Assembly: GCF_013185185.1 (NCBI RefSeq)
Contig: NZ_JAAZWE010000007.1
Location: forward strand, 62,001-126,000
DNA from: Saccharibacillus endophyticus
GTDB lineage: Bacteria; Bacillota; Bacilli; Paenibacillales; Paenibacillaceae
Length of the DNA: 64,000 bases
Reading direction: 5' to 3'
In this document: positions 36,401-44,188 of the stretch, piece by piece
Numbering within the stretch: position 1 is the stretch's first letter
Layout: every line of letters begins with the position of its first letter
Notes under the pieces: generated by a model
Databases searched by the model: none
The model's input: the letters and a program-made list of their open reading frames with translations, nothing else
Told to the model about the DNA's origin: nothing
Translations under genes and position numbers: made by a program

Positions 36401-37939
36401 TGCAGCGCCGGCGACTTCGGCGACGGCGGCGATTTGTGGACGCCGCTGCTGGAGTATCGCGGAGGCGGCGGGTACCTGCTCGCGAACCAGCTCGGGATGA
36501 TGAGCCGGTTCGAGCGCGTACCTCAGGCATGCGTGCTGCTGCGCCGGCTTTTGGAGCACGCGGACCGCGCGGCCGCCGCCATGCCCGCGGCTCCGCGGCC
36601 GCATGGCGGAGCCGCAGGCAGCGCCGCTGCGGTGCGCTTCTCGGGCGCGCCGGACGGCGTCGGCGCGCGTCTGCTTGCGGCGCTGCGACTACCGTATCGA
36701 CCGTCGCGCGTCAACGGGGAGGCGGCGAACGCGTCGTCGGCATCCGCGCAGCCTGCGGCCGAAGATCGTTCCGGCGCGACTGCCGCCGACCCCGTATTTT
36801 CCGCTTCGCCCGAAGCATCGCCTGCGCCTTCTGACGTTTCCGCTTTATCCGGCATGCTGCTGATCGAGCCGGACGGGCTGCTGCGATCCGGCGCTTCGGA
36901 AGCCGCCCGCGCCTTCGCCGAAGCCGGCGGCACGGTATTCGTGCTGCCGTGCTTGCCGAAGCACGGCGAAGCGCTGGCGCGTTTGCTCGGCTGCCGCATC
37001 CGGATCGCGGCCCACGAAGCGTACCAGCTTGCAGCGGATTACGCCGATCCGCTTGCTTCAGGCTTAAGCCCGGCCGACCTGTTCGGTCTGGACAAAGTGC
37101 ATCATTCGCCGCGCGACGTCGAAAATCTGCCGCTCGGGCTGCACCGGATCGAGGCCGCCGGCGGTCGTCCGATCTGCGTCAGCGTCGAAGGCACGGCCTG
37201 GAAAGACTATTTCGTGCACAAGCACACGGCCGAGTACAGCCGTCTGGCGTTGGTCGAGCTGAACCGCGAACGCGCCCGGCCGCCGGGAGCGTTCGTCGTC
37301 GAGGTTCCGGTCGGAAAGGGTCGGATCGTTTGCTCGCAGATCGTGCTTCGTCCCGAGCTGGACAAAAACGTTCGCGTTTACGCACGCCTGCTCGCCAATG
37401 TGGGCGCGACGTTCGACGACGGTCTGTGGAGAAGCGTCAAAAGCGACGCCCAACATGCGATCGAAGCCATGATGGCGCTACCGTGCGAGCCGTATCAGGA
37501 CGAACAGGCGATGCGCGCTTATTATACCGATCCCGACTTTTCGCTCAATAATCTGGGCGAAGGGCTATACGGCTGGATGAAGAAAAAAGAACGAAGCGCC
37601 GAAGACGGAACGATGCGGATCGCGGATTCGGCCGGCGGATTATGGTTTTTAAGCGTTTTTATCGAGATTCCGATGCATGGGAGCGGCGGTTCCGCGGCGC
37701 GCCCGGTCCGTTTCCGCGTGTCCGGCAGCGCCGTATCGGTGCAGCTGTGGCTGAACGGCAAGCCGCTGGAAGATCCGCTTTTCGCTTCGAGGCTTAAGCC
37801 CGGTCTGAATCGCCTGATCGCGATCGCGCGCGGCGGTCGCGAAGACATCCGGCTCGGCGTGTTCGCCGAGCATGCGGACGGCAGGCCGATGAACGATCTG
37901 CGCTTCCGGATGACCATCGACGAAGTAACGCCGAAATAA
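33500..37939 (+). CDS. Very large glycoside hydrolase family 2 enzyme
   Basis: Cytosolic exo-glycosidase of 1479 aa, roughly 400-800 residues longer than common GH2 enzymes. The N-terminal jelly-roll shows LNGLWDF, VPSSWRG and VMQQAAVYVNGEQIA; an Ig-like domain with an acidic/Gly-rich insertion follows. The TIM barrel has GFREFWTDGPEFVLNG, the acid/base Glu496 in VLWSVENEM and the nucleophile candidate Glu566 in TFGEHGSWW. Two GATase-like alpha/beta domains follow (about 835-1045 and 1115-1315), separated by an Ala/Ser/Pro-rich linker, then a C-terminal sandwich (QLWLNGKPLEDP). The specificity (galactosidase, galacturonidase or glucuronidase) cannot be read from sequence. The preceding gene ends 4 bases upstream. 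Confidence 0.88.
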   Translation: MTRKTERAMQEYAAVPGKSAEKKGFRSKLCLNGLWDFMPLYDRSQELSLPESVAYEKRKVSVPSSWRGAYESRPGYAFGRIEAYGYELFAPYGYPKEWDRAEAGLLRRSFVVPADWTDRRILLRLDGVMQQAAVYVNGEQIAVWRDGYLPLRLDLTARLRPGETCELQVVCANFDQTAIPSGAVKVTGLTGSWFGYLARGLWQDVWLESVPHTALESVSVRTSVRESRLEIEALIGASAQRTPSGDWSVRLNVRRADRPGEAPVLTAEVRPGSLEEAEKVTEPGKEPARRSSDDRGIGPHDPSLAAGGSGGEGKSGLRLCENETRPPLGTARFRSEWTDAELWSPDSPVLYEAELELLDGGIAVDAITERFGFREFWTDGPEFVLNGIPIRLRGDSWHFQGATQQTEDYVRTWYAMCREAGVNCIRLHAEPYPDYFLRIADETGMLLVGETAIYGSGKSMAADHPDYIRGAYEHVRRLVRRDRNHPSVVLWSVENEMRWVDGRDVFKTHIPALMEEMRRLDPTRPIVAEGDNRLLPKALTEAESRHYNIDGTIAQWDRNVPLTFGEHGSWWYICPQNASVYAGLSAYRHTDEAVKGLAEKERLFIEYARRQGVSGISTFNFAHYFMRAMPERDIRLEWDDPATPGVKPAYVPAYSLTLNNGLLPPEYPAYKPNPAFAVMREAFRPAALIAAEYDRCFFDDAPIARSFDAHNDTQFARDVTVEFVVAQGGRELKREKTEFRQRPAENKSVAFRWQPEPVRADFAKTNAAKSRFGQDAPRPSGENAARLPEETADLTAVLYHDGLKVHEIRKTYRLFSGELKSAPLRLRSSCVYVGKERDYALLQRLLPDCRRIAARGIGKQDAASLLIVGSLIRDEDGGIERGIKTFAAKGGRVLLLEQDSFSIGRLALSRRDFIRAHAASYDHPILDGFGDEDFMFWEPELREEGPLPIAAAAYEKPAAGDCLLLLECSAGDFGDGGDLWTPLLEYRGGGGYLLANQLGMMSRFERVPQACVLLRRLLEHADRAAAAMPAAPRPHGGAAGSAAAVRFSGAPDGVGARLLAALRLPYRPSRVNGEAANASSASAQPAAEDRSGATAADPVFSASPEASPAPSDVSALSGMLLIEPDGLLRSGASEAARAFAEAGGTVFVLPCLPKHGEALARLLGCRIRIAAHEAYQLAADYADPLASGLSPADLFGLDKVHHSPRDVENLPLGLHRIEAAGGRPICVSVEGTAWKDYFVHKHTAEYSRLALVELNRERARPPGAFVVEVPVGKGRIVCSQIVLRPELDKNVRVYARLLANVGATFDDGLWRSVKSDAQHAIEAMMALPCEPYQDEQAMRAYYTDPDFSLNNLGEGLYGWMKKKERSAEDGTMRIADSAGGLWFLSVFIEIPMHGSGGSAARPVRFRVSGSAVSVQLWLNGKPLEDPLFASRLKPGLNRLIAIARGGREDIRLGVFAEHADGRPMNDLRFRMTIDEVTPK

Positions 37940-38028
37940 GCGAACGACGACGATCGAAAAATAACGAATAACGAACCGGCTGTCTGCTATGCACGCAAGT
38001 GCCGCCGCGCAAAGGAGCGAAACTTATC

Positions 38029-40464
38029 ATGAATTCCTATTCCGGCCCGCAAGACTCGGGCCTTCTGCCGGGCACGGCTTCAGAGCCGGGTTCCGACGGC
38101 GCTTATGCCTTTCTCGACGAGGCAAGGGAGGTCGAGTTTTACCGACGCGACCTGCCGACGCCGTGGATGAATTACCTGTCCAACGGCACGTTCCACACGA
38201 TGCTGTCGCATGCCGGAGGCGGCGTCGCTTTTTACAAATCGCCGCAGATCTGGCGCATCACGCGTTACCGCTTTTTCCATTTGCCGACCGACCGTTCCGG
38301 GCCTTACCTCTATATTCAGGATACCGATCCGAACGCCGACCCGGACGGGTACTGGTGCCCGACGAACGAGCCGTCGCTGACGCGCCCCGAGACATGGAAA
38401 AGCGCGCACGGAATGGGTTATACCCGGTTCGAAGCTTCGCGGCAAGGCGTGTCCGCGCGTACCGTTTATTTCGTCGGACCGTACGAAAACTCGCTGATTT
38501 GGAATTTGACGCTGACCAACGCAGGTCCGGAAACCAAAAAGCTGAACGTCTACGCTTACGCCGAGTTCGGCATGATGGAGTTCATGCGCGAACTGCAATG
38601 GCAGTGCTATAACAAGCACCAGGTGTCGGTGACGCATGCCCAAGGCGACGTGCTGCTGTACCGGTACGGCGTCGAAAATCAGCCTAAACCGGAGGAGACG
38701 CCGCTGGTCTATTTCGCGTCGGACACGCCGCTGACCGGCTACGACGGCGACCGCGACGCGTTTATCGGCAGCTACCGCAGCGAGTCGAATCCGCAGGCGA
38801 TCGAGCGCGGCGGCTGCACCGGCTCCGCGCTGCTCGGCGGCGATCCGTGCGGCGCGCTTCAAATGACGGTGACGCTGGCGCCGGGCGAGACGCGCGAGAT
38901 CAACGTGTTTCTCGGAACGGCCTCCGACGAAGCGGAAGCGCTTCTCGCCGTGGAACGTTCCCGGCAGCCGGGCTTCGTCGAACGCTCTTTCGCGGGATTG
39001 GGCCGGTATTGGGACGATTATCTGGGGGCTTGGAACTGCGAGCTGCCGGACGCCGAAGCGCAGCGGATGCTGAATGTCTGGAATCCGTATCAATCGCAGC
39101 GCAATTTTTTGTTTTCCCGGAATATTTCGTTTTACGCGACGGGCACGTTCCGGGGCGTCGGCTTTCGCGATACGGCGCAGGATGTTTTGGCCGTCGCGCC
39201 GCATGATCCCGAAGCCGCGGCGGACAAGCTGCGTTTGCTGCTTGGGCAGCAGTATCGGGACGGGCACGTGAACCATTATTTTTTCCCGCACGAAGGTTGG
39301 GACCCGGTCACCAGTATCCATTCGGACGACCATCTATGGACGGCGCTCGCGGTATGGGCGTTGATCGCGGAAAACGGAAACGCCGGCTTTTTGCATGAGA
39401 AGCTTCCGTATTACGACGGCGGCGAAGGCAGCGTGTACGAGCATCTTCGGCGGGCGATCGATTATACCGAAAACCATCTGGGGAGAAACGGCTTCCCGCT
39501 GATGCTGCGTTCCGATTGGAACGACCAGTTGTTCCGCGTCTGCCGCGAAGGCAAAGGCGAAAGCATTTGGACGGCGATGCAGTTCGGGACGGCGCTACTC
39601 AAAATGGCCGATTTGGCGATGCTCGCCGGCAGCGGCGAAGACGTCGAACGTTACCGCAAGCTGTACGACGATCAGAAAAAGCGGGTGAACGGGGCGGGAT
39701 GGGACGGCAGATGGTTCCGGCGCGCGGTCATGGACGACGGGCGTTTTCTGGGAACGGACGAGCACGATCAGGCCAAATTATGGCTGAACGCGCAGACGTG
39801 GGCGGTATTGTCGGGCATGGCGGACGAGAAAAAAGGCCTTTCGGCGATGAACAGCGTGCGCGATATGCTGGATACGGAGCTGGGCATCAAAAAGCTGCAT
39901 CCGCCGATTACCGATTTTCCCAATCCCGCCGATCCGCTGACCGATTACAATCCGGGCACGGGCGAAAACGGAGCCGTATTCTGCCACGCCAACACTTGGG
40001 CGATCATCGCGGAGTGCATGCTGGGCCGGGGCGATCTGGCGTACAAATATTACCGCCAACTGATCCCGAGCGTCGCGATGGACCGGGCCGGCATCGAACG
40101 CTATCGGGCCGAACCGTACGTGTACGCGTCGAATTTGTTCGGTCCCGATTCCGATAAATTCGGTCTGGCGAACGTGTCGTGGCTGACCGGCACCGCCGCC
40201 TGGATGTATGTCGCCGCCACGCAGCATATTTTGGGCGTGCGCGCGACGTTGGAAGGACTGCTGATCGATCCGTGCGTTCCGAAGGAATGGGAAAGATTTA
40301 CCGTATCTCGAACGTTCCGGGACTGCCGCTACGAGATCCGGGTAAGCAATGAAAGCGGCGAAGGGCGGGGTGTCAAAGAAGTGCGCGTGAACGGGGAAAA
40401 GATCGAAGGAAGCGTGCTGCCGATATGCAAAGAACGCGCCGCGGTCGTCGAAGTGCGGCTGTAG
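38029..40464 (+). CDS. GH94 family beta-glycoside phosphorylase
   Basis: Cytosolic phosphorylase of 811 aa that would split a beta-linked disaccharide with phosphate, sparing ATP. Family hallmarks are TPWMNYLSNGTFHTMLSHAG with the following GVAFYKSP, ITRYRFFHLPTDRSGPYLYI, the GFRDTAQDVLAVAPHDPE motif, SIHSDDHLW and the general-acid Asp in LRSDWNDQLFRV. The barrel ends with GTAAWMYVAATQHILGVR. The acceptor-defining loops differ from cellobiose and chitobiose phosphorylases as I know them, so the substrate is open. ATG 38029 with AAAGGAG is preferred to an in-frame codon 10 residues earlier. A strong terminator follows, closing the operon. Confidence 0.9.
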   Translation: MNSYSGPQDSGLLPGTASEPGSDGAYAFLDEAREVEFYRRDLPTPWMNYLSNGTFHTMLSHAGGGVAFYKSPQIWRITRYRFFHLPTDRSGPYLYIQDTDPNADPDGYWCPTNEPSLTRPETWKSAHGMGYTRFEASRQGVSARTVYFVGPYENSLIWNLTLTNAGPETKKLNVYAYAEFGMMEFMRELQWQCYNKHQVSVTHAQGDVLLYRYGVENQPKPEETPLVYFASDTPLTGYDGDRDAFIGSYRSESNPQAIERGGCTGSALLGGDPCGALQMTVTLAPGETREINVFLGTASDEAEALLAVERSRQPGFVERSFAGLGRYWDDYLGAWNCELPDAEAQRMLNVWNPYQSQRNFLFSRNISFYATGTFRGVGFRDTAQDVLAVAPHDPEAAADKLRLLLGQQYRDGHVNHYFFPHEGWDPVTSIHSDDHLWTALAVWALIAENGNAGFLHEKLPYYDGGEGSVYEHLRRAIDYTENHLGRNGFPLMLRSDWNDQLFRVCREGKGESIWTAMQFGTALLKMADLAMLAGSGEDVERYRKLYDDQKKRVNGAGWDGRWFRRAVMDDGRFLGTDEHDQAKLWLNAQTWAVLSGMADEKKGLSAMNSVRDMLDTELGIKKLHPPITDFPNPADPLTDYNPGTGENGAVFCHANTWAIIAECMLGRGDLAYKYYRQLIPSVAMDRAGIERYRAEPYVYASNLFGPDSDKFGLANVSWLTGTAAWMYVAATQHILGVRATLEGLLIDPCVPKEWERFTVSRTFRDCRYEIRVSNESGEGRGVKEVRVNGEKIEGSVLPICKERAAVVEVRL

Positions 40465-40490
40465 TTCCGTTCATCCCCAAAAACGATCAA

Positions 40491-40518
40491 AAAAGCGCCG
40501 CGCGGATGCGGCGCTTTT
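40491..40518. terminator. Bidirectional intrinsic terminator
   Basis: AAAAGCGCCGC (40491-40501) pairs with GCGGCGCTTTT (40508-40518). A/T runs on both sides let it end the GH94 operon and the converging minus-strand gene at 40555. Confidence 0.88.
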
Positions 40519-40554
40519 CGGCGTTTTGATCGACCGACGAAATGCGCGGAACGG

Positions 40555-41205
40555 TTATCTTCTGCGCAACAACACGAACTGCCCGACAAACCCGACCGCC
40601 GCAATCGCGAGGCTTAACCAATACGGAACCGTGACTACCGGCAGTACACGCTGAAGCAGCAGTCCCGCAATGCCGATCGCGATCAGCACCGCAAGCGAAG
40701 CCCCGATGCCGCGCAGGTTGAATTTCGGCGGGGCCGGAACGCCTTCTTCCGGATCGCGCCGGGTAAGCCGCATCAACACTTCAACCAAAGCGATAGCGCC
40801 CAGTACCACGATCAGCAGCATGCCCAGGCTCACGGTCTCGGCATCCTTCATGAACAAAGCGAACAGGCCGAGGATCAAAAACGTCCAGCTCAACGCGACC
40901 CAGGGAGCCAGCAGATAGAGGCGGACGGTTTGCGAGGCTTTGCGCTGCGGCAATCCTTCGATCGCGGTGTCCGCAAAAGCGATCGGGTTCTCGCCGAACA
41001 GCTTGACCGCCGTTTGCCCGCGCTGCTGCGCCGTCAGCAGTTGCTGTCCGCGCGCAAGCAGCCACTCTTCGCCGCTTTCCTCCCGAACACGGCTCGACCG
41101 GACGCGAACAATGACTTCATCGAAGTAGTTGGCGTTCTTTTTGCTCAATTGATCGCGGATCTTGTTGATCTCGCGGATTTTTTTTCTGACACTCAAACTC
41201 AACAT
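40555..41205 (-). CDS. DUF1129-like membrane protein
   Basis: Small integral membrane protein of about 216 aa. A charged N-terminal helical part (RKKIREINKIRDQLSKKNAN) of about 90 residues precedes four membrane segments (WVALSWTFLILGLFALFM, MLLIVVLGAIALVEVLM, LAVLIAIGIAGLLLQRVL, WLSLAIAAVGFVGQFVLL). This matches the layout of DUF1129 proteins of Firmicutes, whose role is unknown. The start is uncertain: ATG 41205 has AAGGGG abutting it, so the TTG at 41196 may be the true codon. It ends at a shared terminator and may be read with the gene upstream at 41234. Confidence 0.75.
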   Translation of the reverse strand: MLSLSVRKKIREINKIRDQLSKKNANYFDEVIVRVRSSRVREESGEEWLLARGQQLLTAQQRGQTAVKLFGENPIAFADTAIEGLPQRKASQTVRLYLLAPWVALSWTFLILGLFALFMKDAETVSLGMLLIVVLGAIALVEVLMRLTRRDPEEGVPAPPKFNLRGIGASLAVLIAIGIAGLLLQRVLPVVTVPYWLSLAIAAVGFVGQFVLLRRR

Positions 41206-41233
41206 CCCCTTATTTCCGTCAAAATAAAAAAAC

Positions 41234-41881
41234 TCAATCCGCCGCGTGTCCCGACTCGTCCGTCTCCCACGATTGCGATTGGAAAGCGAGAAACAGTCCG
41301 ATCCAACGATCGTCTTCGGCAAAATGGATCAGAACGGCTCCGTCCCGAAATATGCCGTTGTCGCCGTGAAAAGGACGGGCATTGCCCTGATTCATATGAA
41401 TATTATGCAAGCCGCGACCCGGACGGAATCCGAAATAATAGTCCGGCGTCTCGGCCTCCGGTCCCCAAGCGTCCCCGAATACATAGAAGTCGCTCTCGGC
41501 AAGAACGGCAGCATCGACGAGCGCCACGATTTTTTCGTTCAGATCGTTGTCCGGTCCGGGAAGGCTTGCAGGCAAAGGAACCAGATCTTCTTTGCGGAAC
41601 AGCGGACGACGGATAAAATCCAGCCCGCGTACCGGAAGCTCATGCTCGATCGGAGTGAATCCTCCGGGCAGTGCTTTCAACGCTTCGTTCCCTTCGGGCG
41701 CGCAAGGTCCGATCCGGTAGAGCAGCTCGGACGGGTAAGACTTGGACTTGATATTGATCGACGCCCGGTAAGGGGTTCCGCGATCGTCTTGCAGGCAGAT
41801 GTGAAAATGCGGCTGGCTGCCGAACCCGTGAATATAACGGATCGCCCGGGCTTTCAGCACGCCGTAACGATAATGGCTCAA
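41234..41881 (-). CDS. DUF2278 family protein
   Basis: Protein of 215 aa with the DUF2278 start HYRYGVLKARAIRYIHG followed by HFHICLQDD and YRASINIKSK. Further conserved blocks are LDFIRRPLFRKEDLVPLP and the C-terminal GIHNIHMNQG-like segment (GRGLHNIHMNQGNARPFHGD). The family is uncharacterised; members sit in the cytosol and carry several conserved His residues, which hints at metal binding (inference). The TTG at 41881 is chosen because GGGAGGAAAA lies 4 bases before it; an ATG frame from 41920 lacks a ribosome site. Confidence 0.82.
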   Translation of the reverse strand: MSHYRYGVLKARAIRYIHGFGSQPHFHICLQDDRGTPYRASINIKSKSYPSELLYRIGPCAPEGNEALKALPGGFTPIEHELPVRGLDFIRRPLFRKEDLVPLPASLPGPDNDLNEKIVALVDAAVLAESDFYVFGDAWGPEAETPDYYFGFRPGRGLHNIHMNQGNARPFHGDNGIFRDGAVLIHFAEDDRWIGLFLAFQSQSWETDESGHAAD

Positions 41882-42007
41882 TGGCTTTTCCTCCCGAGCA
41901 TTCGTGCTTTTCGCGTACACCCTTTAGCATATCGCAATCCCGAAAGGCGGTCTACGGGGGGACGGAGCATCCGGATTTCTTTCTAAAACCATGCAATGAA
42001 CTCGGAA

Positions 42008-42036
42008 TTGACAAAGTAGTCTCGCCGACGTAAGAT
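42008..42036 (+). promoter_or_regulatory. SigA-type promoter of the alpha/beta hydrolase gene
   Basis: Perfect -35 TTGACA (42008-42013), 17-base spacer, -10 TAAGAT (42031-42036), 54 bases before the start codon. Confidence 0.82.
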
Positions 42037-42089
42037 AAGAGTAATTCATACTAATTAACTAGGGATTAAAAACCAGGGAGGCTGCTGCC

Positions 42090-42905
42090 ATGGAACGCCA
42101 GATTCTGATCCGCCACGACAAGCACGATTTGACCGCTACGATTCACTATCCGACATCGGGAGACTGTGAAGGGCGTCTTCCGCTGACGGTTATTTGCCAC
42201 GGGTTCGTGGGCAGTCGGGTCGGCGTGGATCGGCTCTTCGTGACGACGGCTCGCGAGCTGGCTGCCGACGGTCAACTGGTTGTCCGTTTCGATTATATAG
42301 GCTGCGGGGAAAGCGACGGCGTCTACGGCGAAGAAGGCATCGAGTCGATGATCCTTCAGACGCGGACCGTGCTCGATTACGCGATGACCTGCGCGGACAT
42401 CGATCCGAGCCGCGTGACGCTGATCGGACACAGCCTCGGCGGAGCGGTCGCGCTGTTGACCGCCGTCCGCGATCGCCGGGTGAAAAGCCTGGCGCTGTGG
42501 TCGGCGGTCGGGTATCCGTTCAACGATATCGTGAAAATTACGGGGCGCGAGCGCTACGACGAATCGGTTCGGACAGGCAGCGCCGATTTTCTGGGTTATT
42601 CGTTCACGCCGGGATTCTTCGAATCGCTCGGCGCGTTCCAACCGTTCCAGGAAGCCGGGAAGTTTTACGGGGATGTGCTGGTCGTGCACGGAACGTCGGA
42701 TGACGTCATTCCGGTCGATTACGCTTTCCTGTACCAGAAGCTGTTCTGGACGCGCGAAGATTCCCGCTGCGACAAGGAGATCATTTTCCAGGCGAACCAT
42801 ACGTATTCGTCCGGTCCGCACCGCCGCCAACTGCTCGATATCACGAAGCGCTGGCTTCAAGATCGTCATAAGAACGAGATCGATTGGCAACACTGGACGA
42901 TTTAA
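42090..42905 (+). CDS. Alpha/beta hydrolase (serine esterase-like)
   Basis: Cytosolic hydrolase of 271 aa. It has the oxyanion-hole region VICHGFVGSRVGVDRLF, the nucleophile elbow GHSLGGAVALL with the catalytic Ser, and the acid/His regions VVHGTSDDVIPVDYA and QANHTYSSG. The pattern resembles the YtmA/FrsA-like or cinnamoyl-esterase-like peptidase S9 group; the substrate is not predictable. CAGGGAGG precedes the ATG and a near-consensus promoter lies upstream. The last six codons are duplicated in frame beyond the stop (see repeat). Confidence 0.9.
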   Translation: MERQILIRHDKHDLTATIHYPTSGDCEGRLPLTVICHGFVGSRVGVDRLFVTTARELAADGQLVVRFDYIGCGESDGVYGEEGIESMILQTRTVLDYAMTCADIDPSRVTLIGHSLGGAVALLTAVRDRRVKSLALWSAVGYPFNDIVKITGRERYDESVRTGSADFLGYSFTPGFFESLGAFQPFQEAGKFYGDVLVVHGTSDDVIPVDYAFLYQKLFWTREDSRCDKEIIFQANHTYSSGPHRRQLLDITKRWLQDRHKNEIDWQHWTI

Positions 42906-42948
42906 TATATCGTGCAGCATTGCCAAGGCTATTGGCAACACTGGACGA
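42883..42948. repeat. 18-bp direct repeat across the stop codon of the hydrolase gene
   Basis: ATTGGCAACACTGGACGA occurs at 42883-42900 (coding the last residues WQHWT) and again at 42931-42948, 48 bases later, just past the stop and in the same reading frame. It looks like a small local duplication. Confidence 0.7.
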
Positions 42949-43082
42949 TAAATTTGCGGAAAACAAATGGATATCCGCAATTATTTTTGCCGACGACTAA
43001 TAAAGGTGCTCCGCATTCTCGCGTTTCCTCGCACGTCGGCTCTACACGGTTGAACCTTCGCGCCCCGCCGTCTGCCCTTGCT

Positions 43083-43115
43083 AACCCGGCTGCTTGCAAA
43101 GCTTCCGGGTTTTTT
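43083..43115 (+). terminator. Intrinsic terminator
   Basis: AACCCGG (43083-43089) pairs with CCGGGTT (43105-43111), with an inner GCTT/AAGC stem, then a T-run. It separates the hydrolase gene from the phosphate-transport genes. The rest of the gap 42906-43398 has no gene, but carries two perfect palindromes (43149-43163 and 43192-43205). Confidence 0.8.
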
Positions 43116-43148
43116 GCTTTTTTCTGTTCGATCCGCGCTCTATTTAAG

Positions 43149-43205
43149 GTTCATTTCATGAACGGACTGTAAAGTGAAATCAGGGCTTAAAGAGTTCCGG
43201 AACTC
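43149..43205. promoter_or_regulatory. Two palindromes upstream of the DUF47/pit genes
   Basis: GTTCATTTCATGAAC (43149-43163) and GAGTTCCGGAACTC (43192-43205) are perfect inverted repeats in the promoter region of the phosphate-transport operon. They are candidate operators; neither resembles a Pho box that I know. Confidence 0.35.
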
Positions 43206-43398
43206 GAAAATAAGACCGAACAGCAGCATAAACGCGATTTTTGTTAAAAATAGTCGATATTCATGTAAAAACAGTGTGAAAATCGGCATAAGTTTTCTTT
43301 AATCCCTTACATCGTTGTGATAAAATGATGGAGGTCGTAGAAGCGACTTCAAAGCCTTGCCCATTTTTGGTTTTGAAAATTTGAAAAGGGGTTTTAAA

Positions 43399-44013
43399 AT
43401 GCGTGCAAAAAAGAAGGATATTTTCTTTCAAACACTCGAAGACATGGCGGACACGATCGTACAAGCCGCGGACTACTTTTCCAAGCATGTAGCGGATCTG
43501 AAGGACGTTAATGTCTTTGTCAAAGATATGAAAGATTACGAATCCAAATGTGACGGATTTACGCATACCATCATTACCGAGCTTAATAAGACGTTCATCA
43601 CCCCGCTGGAGCGAGACGACATCCTGAAGCTGGCAACCACGCTTGACGATGTATTGGACGGACTGGAAGCTACGGCTTCGCGTTTTTACATGTACAACCT
43701 GGGCCAGCCGGACCAATATATGATTCAGTTCGGCGAAATTCTGCGCGAGTCGGCTTATGAGATTCAGAAAGCGATCCATCTGTTGTCTCAAAAGAAATTG
43801 CTGGCGATCCGCGAGTACACGATCCGCCTGAACGATCTGGAGAATCAAGGCGATCAGCTGCTGCGTACTTCTATCACGGAACTGTTTGCGACGGTAAGCG
43901 ACCCGATCGAATTGATCAAACGCAAAGAAATTTACGAGCGTCTCGAGACGACGACCGACAACTGCGAAGATGTTGCCGATATTCTGGAAACCATCATTAT
44001 GAGCAACTCCTAA
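43399..44013 (+). CDS. DUF47 (PhoU-like) accessory protein of phosphate transport
   Basis: Cytosolic all-helical protein of 204 aa that accompanies Pit-type transporters and probably regulates them. Typical DUF47 segments are FFQTLEDMADTIVQAADYF, YESKCDGFTHTIITELNKTF, ITPLERDDILKLATTLDDVL and the C-terminal ETTTDNCEDVADILETIIM with metal-ligating acidic residues. ATG 43399 behind AAAAGGGG is used; the open frame begins 14 codons earlier without a ribosome site. The transporter gene follows after 175 bases. Confidence 0.93.
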   Translation: MRAKKKDIFFQTLEDMADTIVQAADYFSKHVADLKDVNVFVKDMKDYESKCDGFTHTIITELNKTFITPLERDDILKLATTLDDVLDGLEATASRFYMYNLGQPDQYMIQFGEILRESAYEIQKAIHLLSQKKLLAIREYTIRLNDLENQGDQLLRTSITELFATVSDPIELIKRKEIYERLETTTDNCEDVADILETIIMSNS

Positions 44014-44188
44014 GCGGAGCCTGCCATTTTAGGGCTAAAGGAGGTCAGGACCGCTTTTTCCGGAATAGGGCTTTCGCGCGGGGGCATTGTCCATCGATCG
44101 GCGGCGATTTCGTAAAAAGACAGCGGCACGGCATTCGCAAAGACTGCGGATGCAGCGAGGCCGTCTTTCTTCGTGCGGTCAAAATACT

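Noticed and set aside
42912-43172. Open frame continuing after the alpha/beta hydrolase stop
   Set aside because: It arises from the small in-frame duplication and then reads through a terminator; no domain is present.
44087-44188. Upstream TTG start for the phosphate transporter
   Set aside because: It would add a basic 34-residue tail not seen in PiT proteins, while METTF at 44189 fits the family start despite its weak ribosome site.
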